Of a stretch of DNA of 27,760 nt, positions 8,600 to 20,153 are shown in pieces (the first letter of the stretch is position 1; each line of letters opens with the position of its first letter). This stretch comes from Nymphaea colorata (lineage: Eukaryota > Streptophyta > Magnoliopsida > Nymphaeales > Nymphaeaceae). Made by a program: the position numbers and the translations under genes. The notes beneath the pieces are model-generated. The model ran no database searches. It was not told where the DNA came from and saw only the letters and a program-made list of their open reading frames with translations. Location of the stretch: positions 1-27,760 of the forward strand of contig NW_022205127.1 in NCBI RefSeq assembly GCF_008831285.2, given 5' to 3'.

Positions 8600-9171
8600 A
8601 ATCTCACTTGTATTGGTACGAACGCGTGATTTCAATCCTTTAGATCGTTCACTATAGATGTAACAACAAATTCAACTCATCGGACTAATTACACGCATTC
8701 AAAGTAATGCATAGATCCCATTTGTATCCATATGAACTTGCGATTTCAATCATTTAAATCATTCATTATAGATGTAATAACAAGTGAAATACACTAGATT
8801 AACTGTAAGGGACCAACTTAATGACCTGACTCTCATTCATTTCCAAACGAACTTCTTATTTCAAGCCACTAAGTCATTCTATACGTATGTAACAAATGGC
8901 TACGCACACTCAATTAAATATATTGATCAAATATATGTAATAACAAGTGAAAATGAATCATTTAATCTCTCAATTAAATATATGTGATCAAATATATGTA
9001 ATAACAAGTGAAACATATTAGGTTACCTACAAGACACCAAATGAATCACTCAAATCTCATTCATTTCCATACAAACCTATGATTTCAATATACTAAATCA
9101 TTTAATATAGACGTAACAACAAGTTAAGCACATTCAATTAAGTATGCGTGATCAAATGAATCACTTAAATC

Positions 9172-9193
9172 TCACTCGTATCGAGACGAGTGA
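9172..9193. repeat. E2 fold-back hairpin, L5
   Basis: Same arms and loop; 3153 bp after the L4 hairpin, one full HOR. Confidence 0.85.
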
Positions 9194-9765
9194 TTTAGTG
9201 TGCGTATGGATACAAATGAATGAGATGTAACAACATGTTCAACTTATTGAACAAACTACAAGGGATCAAACTAAACTAATCCATAGGTCTCCTTTACATC
9301 CATATAAACTTGTGAGTTTTTATCGTTTAAATCGTTGATCATAGATGTCATAACGAGTGAAACACATTAGGTTAATTATAAGACACCAAATGAATCACTC
9401 AAATCTCATTTATTTTCACACAAACTTGTGATTTGAATTCACTTAATCTAGCAATATGGATGTAACAACAAGTTAAGCACATTCAATTAAGTATGTGTGA
9501 TCATTTGAATCACTTAAATCGCACTTGTATTGATACGAACTTGTGATTTCAATCATTTAGATCGTGCACTATAGTTGTAACAATAAATTCAACTCATCGG
9601 ACTAACTACACGCGTTTGTATCCACATGAACATGTGATTTCAATCATTTAAATCATTCATTATATATGTATTCCAAACGAACTTCTGGTATCAAAGCCAC
9701 TAGGTCATTCTATACGTAAGTAAGAAATGGTCACGCACATTCAATTAAATACAAGTGATCAATTA

Positions 9766-9770
9766 TATAT
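9766..9770. other. 43-bp deletion in block C2 of L5
   Basis: C2 is 172 bp here against 215 in L4: 'gatcaattatat' runs directly into 'ataagtgatcaaat', removing most of one part of the internal ~60-bp duplication. A short AT-rich homology at the ends would permit slippage. Confidence 0.75.
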
Positions 9771-10088
9771 AAGTGATCAAATATATGTAATAACAAGTGA
9801 AACACATTAGGTTACTTACAAGACACCAAATGAATCACTCCAATATCATTCATTTTCATACAAACCTATGATTTTAATCTACTAAATCATTTAATATAGA
9901 CGTAACAACAAGTTAAGCACATTCAATTACGTATGTGTGATAAAATGAATCACTTAAATCCCACTCGTATTGATACGAACTTGTGATTTCAATTCCTTAC
10001 ATCGATCACCATAGATGTAAGAACTAGTTCAACTTATTGAACTAACTACAAGGGATCAAACTAATGCATAGGTCTCCTTTATATCCAT

Positions 10089-10113
10089 AAACAGATAGGT
10101 TAACTAACATAGA
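10089..10113. other. Deletion scar in block F3 of L5
   Basis: F3 is 61 bp against 116 in L4. The joint reads 'tccataaacagataggttaa' and then 'ctaacatagacacc', so bases were altered on both sides of the loss. It lies about 630 bp before the strand switch. Confidence 0.7.
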
Positions 10114-10740
10114 CACCAAATGAATCACTCGAATCTCATTCATTTTCGCACAAACTTGTGATTTCAATCTACTAAATCATTTATTATAGACGTAACAACA
10201 AGTTAAACACATTCAATTAAGTATGCATGATTATATGAATCACTTAAATCTCACTTGTATTCGTACGAACATGTGATTTCAATCCTTTAGAACGTTCCTA
10301 TAGATGTAACAACAAATTCAACTCATCGACTAACTACACGTGTACAAATATAGTGACTTCAACCATTTGTATCCATATAAACTTGTGATTTCAACCATTT
10401 AAATCATTCATTATAGATGTAATAACAAGTGAAATACATTAATTAACTATAAGGGACCAATATAGTGACTTGACTCTCATTCATTTCAAACGGACTTCTT
10501 TTTCAAGCCACTAAGTCATTCTATACGTATGTAACAAATGGTTACGCACATTCAATTAAATATAAGTTATCAAATGTATGTAAGAACAAGTAAAAATGAA
10601 TCACATAATCTCTCGATTAAACATAAGTGATCAAATTATGTAATAACAAGTGAAACACATTAAGTTACCTGTAAGACACCAATGAATCACTCGAATCCAT
10701 TCATTTTCATATAAACCTATGATTTGAATTACTAAATCAT

Positions 10741-10752
10741 AAATAAGTAATT
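10741..10752. other. Strand-switch junction of the array
   Basis: Left-arm block D ends at 'actaaatcat' (10740). The next 12 bases, 'aaataagtaatt' (10741-10752), match neither D nor block H securely. Right-arm block-H sequence is recognisable from 10753. The two arms are not mirror images at the junction: D of the left arm faces D of the right arm only after an intervening H-G-F-E stretch of about 560 bp. It could therefore be a fold-back with a loop, an inversion breakpoint, or an assembly join. Confidence 0.7.
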
Positions 10753-10924
10753 AAGTAATTAGTTAACAATAGGACAAATGAATCACTCAAATCTCATTCA
10801 TTTTCATGCAAGCCTGTGATTTCAATCTACTAAATCATTTAACATGGATATAACAATAAGTCAAGTACATTCAATAAATATGCGTGATCATATAATCACT
10901 TAAATCTGACTCGTATTGGTACGA
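10753..10924 (+). repeat. Block-H inverted segment at the start of the right arm (R1)
   Basis: First recognisable right-arm sequence: 'aagtaattagttaac' is read as 'aagtgaattaggttaac' with two bases missing. It ends at 'cgtattggtacga'. Because the right arm is on -, this piece runs on +. The junction therefore places a + piece next to the + left arm, and the true strand change becomes visible only beyond 10925. Confidence 0.75.
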
Positions 10925-11985
10925 CTATAGTGCACGATCTAAAGGATTGAAATTCAAGTTCGTATCAATACAAGTGCGATTTAAGTGATTCAAATGATCA
11001 CACATACTTAATTGAATGTGCTTAACTTATTGTTACATCCATGTTGCTTGATTAAGTGAACTGAAATCACAAGTTTGTATGAAAATGAATGTGATTCGAG
11101 TGATTCATTTGGTGTCTTATAGTTAACCTAACGTGTTTCACATGTTATTACATCCATGATCAATGATTTAAATAATTAAAACTCACAAGTTTATATGGAT
11201 ATAAAGGAGACCTATGCATTAGTTTGATCCTTTAGTTTGTACGATAAGTTGAACATGTTGTTACATCTATAGTGATCGATGCACAAGTTCACATCAATAC
11301 GAGTGGATTTAAGTGATTCAATTGATCACGCATATTTAATTGAATGTACTTAACTTGTTGTTACGTTTATATTAAATGATTTAGTAAATTCAAATCATAG
11401 GTTTATATGAAAATGAATGGGATTCGAGTGATTCATTTGGTGTCTTACAGGTAACTTAATGTGTTTCACTTGTTATTACATACATTTGATCACTTATGTT
11501 TAATCGAAGATTATGTGATTCATTTTTACTTGTTCTTACATACATTTGATAACTTATATTTAATTGAATGTGCGTAACCATTTGTTACATACGTATAGAA
11601 TGACTTAGTGGCTTAAAAAAGAAGTCGTTTGGAAATGAATGAGAGTCAAGTCACTATATTGGTCCTTATAGTTAATTAATGTATTTCACTTGTTATTACA
11701 TCTATAATGAATGATTTAAATGGTTGAAATCACAAGTTTATATGGATACAAATGGTTGAAGTCACTATATTTGTACACGTGTAGTTAGTCCGATGAGTTG
11801 AATTTGTTGTTACATCTATAGGGAACGTTCTAAAGGATTGAAATCACATGTTCGTACGAATACAAGTGAGATTTAAGTGATTCATATAATCATGCATACT
11901 TAATTGAATGTGTTTAACTTGTTGTTACGTCTATAATAAATGATTTAGTAGATTGAAATCACAAGTTTGTGCGAAAATGAATGAG
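10753..11985 (-). repeat. HOR copy R1, partial (H G F E D C3 B3 A3 G3)
   Basis: Begins in block H at the strand switch and breaks off inside G3 after 'gaatgagatt'. In block E it has 'gatcctttagtttgtacg' near 11226, lacking the 'ct' of 'gatcctttctagtttg' in R3, R4 and R6. The same 2-bp variant occurs in R2, so R1 and R2 are probably sister copies. Confidence 0.85.
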
Positions 11986-12011
11986 ATTCTACATGTTATT
12001 ATTTAAGTGTC
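11986..12011. other. Junction G3 to H between R1 and R2
   Basis: G3 is interrupted after 'gaatgagatt' by 'ctacatgttattatttaag', which fits no block well. Block H then resumes near 'attaggttaac', almost the same H position at which R1 itself begins after the strand switch. F3 through Ca and blocks B, A and I are skipped. Confidence 0.65.
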
Positions 12012-12172
12012 ATTAGGTTAACATATGGCACAATGAATCACTCAATCTCATTCATTTTCATGCAAGCTGTGATTTCAATCTACTAAATCATTTAAATGGA
12101 TATAACAATAAGTCAAGTACATTCAATAAGTATGGTGATCATATGAATCACTTAAATCTGACTGTATTGTAC
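12012..12172 (+). repeat. Block-H inverted segment, R2
   Basis: Begins at 'attaggttaac', near the same point as the R1 segment, and ends near 'gtattgtaca'. About 20 bases shorter than R3's through scattered single-base losses such as 'gcaagctgtg' and 'tatggtgatc'. Confidence 0.78.
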
Positions 12173-12942
12173 ACTATAGTGCACGATCTAAAGGATTGAA
12201 ATACAAGTTCGTATCAATACAAGTGCGATTTAAGTGATTCAAATGATCACACATACTTAATTGAATGTGCTTAACTTTTGTTACATCCATTTGCTGATTA
12301 GTGAATAAATCACAAGTTTGTATGAAAATGAATGTATTGAGTGATTCATTTGGTGTCTTATAGTTAACCTAAGTGTTTCACATGTTATTACATCATGATC
12401 AATGATTTAAATAATTAAAACTCACAAGTTTATATGGATATAAAGGAGACCTATGCGTTAGTTTGATCCTTTAGTTTGTACGATAAGTTGAACATGTTGT
12501 TACATCTATAGTGATTGATGCACAAGTTCACATCAATACGAGTGGATTTAAGTGATTCAATTGATCACGCATATTAATTGAATGTACTTAACTTGTTGTT
12601 ACGTTATATTAAATGATTTAGTAATTCAAATCATAGGTTTATATGAAAATGAATGGATTGAGTGATTCATTTGGTGTCTTAAGTAACTAATGTGTTTCAC
12701 TTGTTATTACATACATTTGATCACTTATGTTTAATCGATAGATTATGTGATTCATTTTTATTGTTCTTACATACATTTGATAACTATATTTAATTGATGT
12801 GCGTACCATTTGTTACATACGTATAGAATGACTTAGTGCTTGAAAAAGAAGTTCGTTTGGAAATGAATGAGATCAGTCATTATTGGTCCTTATAGTTAAT
12901 CTAATGTATTTCACTTGTTATTACATCTATAATGAATGATTT

Positions 12943-12973
12943 GATTTAATTGATCAATATTGTACATTGAAGA
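12943..12973. other. Degenerate linker B3 to Ca in R2
   Basis: 'gatttaattgatcaatattg' followed by 'tacattga' joins B3 to Ca. It resembles Ca fragments with bases missing but does not align cleanly, and no other copy has this junction. Confidence 0.6.
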
Positions 12974-13601
12974 TTAATGATTCATTTAATTGTTATTACA
13001 TATATTTGATCAATATATTTAATTGAGTGTGGTAGCCATTTGTTACATACTATAGAATGACTTAGTGGCTTGAAATAAGAAGTTCGTTTGGAAATGAATG
13101 AGAGTCAGGTCATTAAGTTGGTCCTTAAGTTAATCTAGTGTATTTCACTTGTTATTACATCTATAATGAATGATTTAAATGATTGAAATCGCAAGTTCAT
13201 ATGGATACAAATGGGATCTATGCATTACTTTGAATGCGTGTAATTAGTCCGATGAGTTGAATTTGTTGTTACATCTATAGTGAACGATCTAAAGGATTGA
13301 AATCACGCTTCGTACCAATACAAGTGAGATTTAAATGATTCATATGATCATGCATGCTTAATTGAATGTGTTTAACTTGTTGTTACATCTATATTAAATG
13401 ATTTAGTAGATCGAAATCACAAGTTGTATGAAAATGAATGAGATTCGAGTGATTCATTTGGTGTCTTATGGTTTACCTAATGTGTTTCACTAGTTGTTAC
13501 ATTTATAATGATTCTTAATACGGATGTCCTTAACAAGTGATTCATTTGGTGTCATATAGTTAACCTAATGTGTTTCACTTGTAATTTAATTGAATGTGCT
13601 T

Positions 13602-13782
13602 AACAAGTGAATTAGGTTAACAATAGGCACCAAATGAATCACTCAAATCTCATTCATTTTCATGCAAGCCTGTGATTTCAATCTACTAAATCATTTAACA
13701 TGGATATAACAATAAGTCAAGTACATTCAATAAAGTATGCGTGATCATATGAATCACTTAAATCTGACTCGTATTGGTACGA
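13602..13782 (+). repeat. Block-H inverted segment, R3
   Basis: 181 bp, well preserved, from 'aacaagtgaattagg' to 'ggtacga', flanked by the minus-strand mosaic scar on one side and the minus-strand Y head on the other. Confidence 0.85.
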
Positions 13783-15892
13783 CTATAGTGCACGATCTAA
13801 AGGATTGAAATTACAAGTTCGTATCAATACAAGTGCGATTTAAGTGATTCAAATGATCACACATACTTAATTGAATGTGCTTAACTTATTGTTACATCCA
13901 TGTTGCTTGATTAAGTGAACTGAAATCACAAGTTTGTATGAAAATGAATGTGATTCGAGTGATTCATTTGGTGTCTTATAGTTAACCTAACGTGTTTCAC
14001 ATGTTATTACATCCATGATCAATGATTTAAATAATTAAAACTCACAAGTTTATATGGATATAAAGGAGACCTATGCATTAGTTTGATCCTTTCTAGTTTG
14101 TACGATAAGTTGAACATGTTGTTACATCTATAGTGATCGATGCACAAGTTCACATCAATACGAGTGGGATTTAAGTGATTCAATTGATCACGCATATTTA
14201 ATTGAATGTACTTAACTTGTTGTTACGTTTATATTAAATGATTTAGTAAATTCAAATCATAGGTTTATATGAAAATGAATGGGATTCGAGTGATTCATTT
14301 GGTGTCTTACAGGTAACTTAATGTGTTTCACTTGTTATTACATACATTTGATCACTTATGTTTAATCGAGAGATTATGTGATTCATTTTTACTTGTTCTT
14401 ACATACATTTGATAACTTATATTTAATTGAATGTGCGTAACCATTTGTTACATACGTATAGAATGACTTAGTGGCTTGAAAAAAGAAGTCCGTTTGGAAA
14501 TGAATGAGAGTCAAGTCACTATATTGGTCCCTTATAGTTAATCTAATGTATTTCACTTGTTATTACATCTATAATGAATGATTTAAATGGTTGAAATCAC
14601 AAGTTTATATGGATACAAATGGTTGAAGTCACTATATTTGTACACGTGTAGTTAGTCCGATGAGTTGAATTTGTTGTTACATCTATAGGGAACGTTCTAA
14701 AGGATTGAAATCACATGTTCGTACGAATACAAGTGAGATTTAAGTGATTCATATAATCATGCATACTTAATTGAATGTGTTTAACTTGTTGTTACGTCTA
14801 TAATAAATGATTTAGTAGATTGAAATCACAAGTTTGTGCGAAAATGAATGAGATTCGAGTGATTCATTTGGTGTCTTGTAGTTAACCTATTGTGTTTCAC
14901 TTGTTATTACATCTTTGATCAATGATTTAAATGATTAAAACTTACAAGTTTGTATGGATATAAAGGAGACCTATGCATTAGTTTGATCCCTTGTAGTTAG
15001 TTCAATAAGTTGAACTAGTTCTTACATCTATGGTGATCGATGTAAGGAATTGAAATCACAAGTTCGTATCAATACGAGTGGGATTTAAGTGATTCATTTT
15101 ATCACACATACGTAATTGAATGTGCTTAACTTGTTGTTACGTCTATATTAAATGATTTAGTAGATTAAAATCATAGGTTTGTATGAAAATGAATGATATT
15201 GGAGTGATTCATTTGGTGTCTTGTAAGTAACCTAATGTGTTTCACTTGTTATTACATATATTTGATCACTTATATTTAATTGGAGAGATTAAGTGATTCA
15301 TTTTCACTTGTTATTACATATAATTGATCACTTGTATTTAATTGAATGTGCGTGACCATTTCTTACTTACGTATAGAATGACCTAGTGGCTTTGATACCA
15401 GAAGTTCGTTTGGAATACATATATAATGAATGATTTAAATGATTGAAATCACATGTTCATGTGGATACAAACGCGTGTAGTTAGTCCGATGAGTTGAATT
15501 TATTGTTACAACTATAGTGCACGATCTAAATGATTGAAATCACAAGTTCGTATCAATACAAGTGCGATTTAAGTGATTCAAATGATCACACATACTTAAT
15601 TGAATGTGCTTAACTTGTTGTTACATCCATATTGCTAGATTAAGTGAATTCAAATCACAAGTTTGTGTGAAAATAAATGAGATTTGAGTGATTCATTTGG
15701 TGTCTTATAATTAACCTAATGTGTTTCACTCGTTATGACATCTATGATCAACGATTTAAACGATAAAAACTCACAAGTTTATATGGATGTAAAGGAGACC
15801 TATGGATTAGTTTAGTTTGATCCCTTGTAGTTTGTTCAATAAGTTGAACATGTTGTTACATCTCATTCATTTGTATCCATACGCACACTAAA

Positions 15893-15914
15893 TCACTCGT
15901 CTCGATACGAGTGA
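15893..15914. repeat. E2 fold-back hairpin, R3
   Basis: Reverse-complement copy: arms 'tcactcgt' and 'acgagtga' around 'ctcgat'. Followed rather than preceded by the Y head, as expected for the - arm. Confidence 0.85.
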
Positions 15915-16757
15915 GATTTAAGTGATTCATTTGATCACGCATACTTAATTGAATGTGCTTAACTTGTTGTTACGTCTATATTAAATGATTTAGTATATTG
16001 AAATCATAGGTTTGTATGGAAATGAATGAGATTTGAGTGATTCATTTGGTGTCTTGTAGGTAACCTAATATGTTTCACTTGTTATTACATATATTTGATC
16101 ACATATATTTAATTGAGAGATTAAATGATTCATTTTCACTTGTTATTACATATATTTGATCAATATATTTAATTGAGTGTGCGTAGCCATTTGTTACATA
16201 CGTATAGAATGACTTAGTGGCTTGAAATAAGAAGTTCGTTTGGAAATGAATGAGAGTCAGGTCATTAAGTTGGTCCCTTACAGTTAATCTAGTGTATTTC
16301 ACTTGTTATTACATCTATAATGAATGATTTAAATGATTGAAATCGCAAGTTCATATGGATACAAATGGGATCTATGCATTACTTTGAATGCGTGTAATTA
16401 GTCCGATGAGTTGAATTTGTTGTTACATCTATAGTGAACGATCTAAAGGATTGAAATCACGCGTTCGTACCAATACAAGTGAGATTTAAATGATTCATAT
16501 GATCATGCATGCTTAATTGAATGTGTTTAACTTGTTGTTACATCTATATTAAATGATTTAGTAGATCGAAATCACAAGTTTGTATGAAAATGAATGAGAT
16601 TCGAGTGATTCATTTGGTGTCTTATGGTTTACCTAATGTGTTTCACTAGTTGTTACATTTATAATGATTCTTAATACGGATGTCCTTAACAAGTGATTCA
16701 TTTGGTGTCATATAGTTAACCTAATGTGTTTCACTTGTAATTTAATTGAATGTGCTT

Positions 16758-16939
16758 AACAAGTGAATTAGGTTAACAATAGGGCACCAAATGAATCACT
16801 CAAATCTCATTCATTTTCATGCAAGCCTGTGATTTCAATCTACTAAATCATTTAACATGGATATAACAATAAGTCAAGTACATTCAATAAAGTATGCGTG
16901 ATCATATGAATCACTTAAATCTGACTCGTATTGGTACGA
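16758..16939 (+). repeat. Block-H inverted segment, R4
   Basis: 182 bp, with the same endpoints and length as L2 and L4; best right-arm copy. Confidence 0.85.
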
Positions 16940-19027
16940 CTATAGTGCACGATCTAAAGGATTGAAATTACAAGTTCGTATCAATACAAGTGCGATTTAA
17001 GTGATTCAAATGATCACACATACTTAATTGAATGTGCTTAACTTATTGTTACATCCATGTTGCTTGATTAAGTGAACTGAAATCACAAGTTTGTATGAAA
17101 ATGAATGTGATTCGAGTGATTCATTTGGTGTCTTATAGTTAACCTAACGTGTTTCACATGTTATTACATCCATGATCAATGATTTAAATAATTAAAACTC
17201 ACAAGTTTATATGGATATAAAGGAGACCTATGCATTAGTTTGATCCTTTCTAGTTTGTACGATAAGTTGAACATGTTGTTACATCTATAGTGATCGATGC
17301 ACAAGTTCACATCAATACGAGTGGGATTTAAGTGATTCAATTGATCACGCATATTTAATTGAATGTACTTAACTTGTTGTTACGTTTATATTAAATGATT
17401 TAGTAAATTCAAATCATAGGTTTATATGAAAATGAATGGGATTCGAGTGATTCATTTGGTGTCTTACAGGTAACTTAATGTGTTTCACTTGTTATTACAT
17501 ACATTTGATCACTTATGTTTAATCGAGAGATTATGTGATTCATTTTTACTTGTTCTTACATACATTTGATAACTTATATTTAATTGAATGTGCGTAACCA
17601 TTTGTTACATACGTATAGAATGACTTAGTGGCTTGAAAAAAGAAGTCCGTTTGGAAATGAATGAGAGTCAAGTCACTATATTGGTCCCTTATAGTTAATC
17701 TAATGTATTTCACTTGTTATTACATCTATAATGAATGATTTAAATGGTTGAAATCACAAGTTTATATGGATACAAATGGTTGAAGTCACTATATTTGTAC
17801 ACGTGTAGTTAGTCCGATGAGTTGAATTTGTTGTTACATCTATAGGGAACGTTCTAAAGGATTGAAATCACATGTTCGTACGAATACAAGTGAGATTTAA
17901 GTGATTCATATAATCATGCATACTTAATTGAATGTGTTTAACTTGTTGTTACGTCTATAATAAATGATTTAGTAGATTGAAATCACAAGTTTGTGCGAAA
18001 ATGAATGAGATTCGAGTGATTCATTTGGTGTCTTGTAGTTAACCTATTGTGTTTCACTTGTTATTACATCTTTGATCAATGATTTAAATGATTAAAACTT
18101 ACAAGTTTGTATGGATATAAAGGAGACCTATGCATTAGTTTGATCCCTTGTAGTTAGTTCAATAAGTTGAACTAGTTCTTACATCTATGGTGATCGATGT
18201 AAGGAATTGAAATCACAAGTTCGTATCAATACGAGTGGGATTTAAGTGATTCATTTTATCACACATACGTAATTGAATGTGCTTAACTTGTTGTTACGTC
18301 TATATTAAATGATTTAGTAGATTAAAATCATAGGTTTGTATGAAAATGAATGATATTGGAGTGATTCATTTGGTGTCTTGTAAGTAACCTAATGTGTTTC
18401 ACTTGTTATTACATATATTTGATCACTTATATTTAATTGAGAGATTAAGTGATTCATTTTCACTTGTTATTACATATAATTGATCACTTGTATTTAATTG
18501 AATGTGCGTGACCATTTCTTACTTACGTATAGAATGACCTAGTGGCTTTGATACCAGAAGTTCGTTTGGAATACATATATAATGAATGATTTAAATGATT
18601 GAAATCACATGTTCATGTGGATACAAACGCGTGTAGTTAGTCCGATGAGTTGAATTTATTGTTACAACTATAGTGCACGATCTAAATGATTGAAATCACA
18701 AGTTCGTATCAATACAAGTGCGATTTAAGTGATTCAAATGATCACACATACTTAATTGAATGTGCTTAACTTGTTGTTACATCCATATTGCTAGATTAAG
18801 TGAATTCAAATCACAAGTTTGTGTGAAAATAAATGAGATTTGAGTGATTCATTTGGTGTCTTATAATTAACCTAATGTGTTTCACTCGTTATGACATCTA
18901 TGATCAACGATTTAAACGATAAAAACTCACAAGTTTATATGGATGTAAAGGAGACCTATGGATTAGTTTAGTTTGATCCTTGTAGTTTGTTCAATAAGTT
19001 GAACATGTTGTTACATCTCATTCATTT

Positions 19028-19037
19028 GTATCAATAT
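19028..19037. other. E2/Ca deletion junction, copy R4
   Basis: E2 'tttgtatc' meets Ca 'aatatattt'. The two parental sequences share only 'atc' at the crossover, so this looks like end joining at microhomology rather than exchange between long homologous stretches. Confidence 0.8.
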
Positions 19038-19884
19038 ATTTAATTGAGTGTGTACATTTGTTACATACTATAGAATGACTTAGTCTTAAATAAGAAGTTC
19101 GTTTGGAAATGAATGAAGTCAGGTCATTAATTGTCTTACAGTTAATTAGTGTATTTCACTTGTATTACTATATGAATTAAATGATTGAAATCGCAAGTTC
19201 ATATGATACAATGGATCTATGCATTACTTGAATCGTGTAATTAGTCGATGAGTTGAATTTGTTGTTACATCTATAGTGAACGATCTAAGATTGAAATCAC
19301 GTTCGTACCAATACAAGTGAGATTTAAATGATTCATATGATCAGCATGCTTAATTGAATGTGTTAACTTGTTGTTACATCTATATTAAATGATTTAGTAG
19401 ATGAAATCACAAGTTGTATGAAAATGAATGAGATTCGAGTGATTCATTTGGTGTCTTATGGTTACTAATGTGTTTCACTAGTTGTTACATTTATAATGAT
19501 TCTTAATACGGATGTCCTTACAGTGATTCATTTGGTGTCATATAGTTAACCTAATTGTTTCACTTGTAATTTAATTGAATGTGCTTAACAAGTGAATTAG
19601 GTTAACAATAGGCACCAAATGAATCACTCAATCTCATTCATTTCAGCAAGCCTGTATTTCAATCTACTAAATCATTTAACATGGATATAACAATAAGTCA
19701 AGTACATTCAATAAAGTATGCGTGATCATATGAATCACTTAAATCTACTCGTATTGTACACTATAGTGCACGATCTAAAGATTGAAATACAAGTCTATCA
19801 ATACAAGTGCGATTTAAGTGATTCAAATGATCACACATACTAATTGAATGTGCTTAACTTTTGTTACATCCATTTGCTGATTAA
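19033..19884 (-). other. Deletion-rich block between two junctions
   Basis: The corresponding stretch 23272-24175 is about 50 bases longer. The shortfall is spread over many one- and two-base losses, often at doubled bases, with few evident substitutions. The low-quality block begins and ends at the two recombination junctions of R4 and R5. Confidence 0.8.
19587..19760 (+). repeat. Block-H inverted segment, R5
   Basis: 174 bp. Eroded by single-base losses ('catttcagcaagcctgtatt', 'aaatctactcgtattgtaca') that mark the 19032-19884 block. Confidence 0.8.
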
Positions 19885-20131
19885 GTGAATCAAATCACAA
19901 GTTTGTGTGAAAATAATGAGATTTGAGTGATTCATTTGGTGTCTTATAATTAACCTAATGTGTTTCACTCGTTATGACATCTATGATCAACGATTTAAAC
20001 GATAAAAACTCACAAGTTTATATGGATGTAAAGGAGACCTATGGATTAGTTTAGTTTGATCCCTTGTAGTTTGTTCAATAAGTTGAACATGTTGTTACAT
20101 CTCATTCATTTGTATCCATACGCACACTAAA

Positions 20132-20153
20132 TCACTCGTCTCGATACGAGTGA
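20132..20153. repeat. E2 fold-back hairpin, R5
   Basis: Intact arms; 4239 bp after the R3 hairpin, the super-repeat period. R4's E2 has lost its hairpin to the deletion at 19032. Confidence 0.85.

Larger units (their letters stand above)
1..10740 (+). repeat. Left arm of satellite array, HOR in + orientation
   Basis: Five consecutive copies of one higher-order satellite repeat, all in the same orientation and with no unrelated DNA between them. Only short internal pieces (the inverted segment in block H and the fold-back in block E2) run the other way. The copies match almost base for base over hundreds of bases, for example around 3343-4770 against 5990-7410; the differences I see are chiefly single-base indels. 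No open frame exceeds about 68 codons. The arm ends inside block D at 10740, where the array turns round. Confidence 0.95.
8600..10740 (+). repeat. HOR copy L5, truncated by the inversion point
   Basis: Runs from A to the first ~46 bp of D, then stops at the strand switch. It has two private internal deletions: 43 bp net in C2 near 9766-9770 and 55 bp net in F3 near 10089-10113. From about 10296 onward single-base losses become frequent, for example 'catcgactaac' near 10323 for 'catcggactaac' and 'ccaatgaatc' near 10679 for 'ccaaatgaatc'. Confidence 0.88.
12012..13331 (-). repeat. HOR copy R2, 1.3-kb deletion form (H G F E D C3 B3/Ca B A)
   Basis: B3 is cut at about 12942 and passes through a degenerate linker (12943-12973) into Ca, skipping A3 to D2. 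The first ~950 bp are depleted of single bases: 751 bp separate 'attaggttaac' and 'gttcttacatac' here, against 784 in R3. Beyond about 13050 the sequence is again nearly standard. Confidence 0.82.
13332..16486 (-). repeat. HOR copy R3, complete 3.15-kb unit
   Basis: 3155 bp, all 23 blocks in reverse order from I to A; the minus-strand counterpart of L4, within one base of its length. It holds an intact E2 hairpin and a full-length inverted H segment. Confidence 0.92.
16487..19324 (-). repeat. HOR copy R4, 2.84 kb, D2 and parts of E2 and Ca deleted
   Basis: Matches R3 from I down to E2, then jumps at about 19032 from 'cattcatttgtatc' to 'aatatatttaattgagtg' in Ca. The missing piece corresponds to R3 15878-16161, 284 bp. 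The sequence after the jump is poor in consensus quality. Confidence 0.9.

Noticed and set aside
10741-10752. Telomere or chromosome end at the strand switch
   Set aside because: No telomere-type short repeat (TTTAGGG, TTAGGG, TTAGG or similar) is present; satellite continues on both sides.
15408-15422. CENP-B-box-like string 'gttcgtttggaa' (also its complement in C blocks of the left arm)
   Set aside because: It resembles part of the mammalian motif but has an extra base in the middle and no CGGG part, so it does not meet the essential positions.
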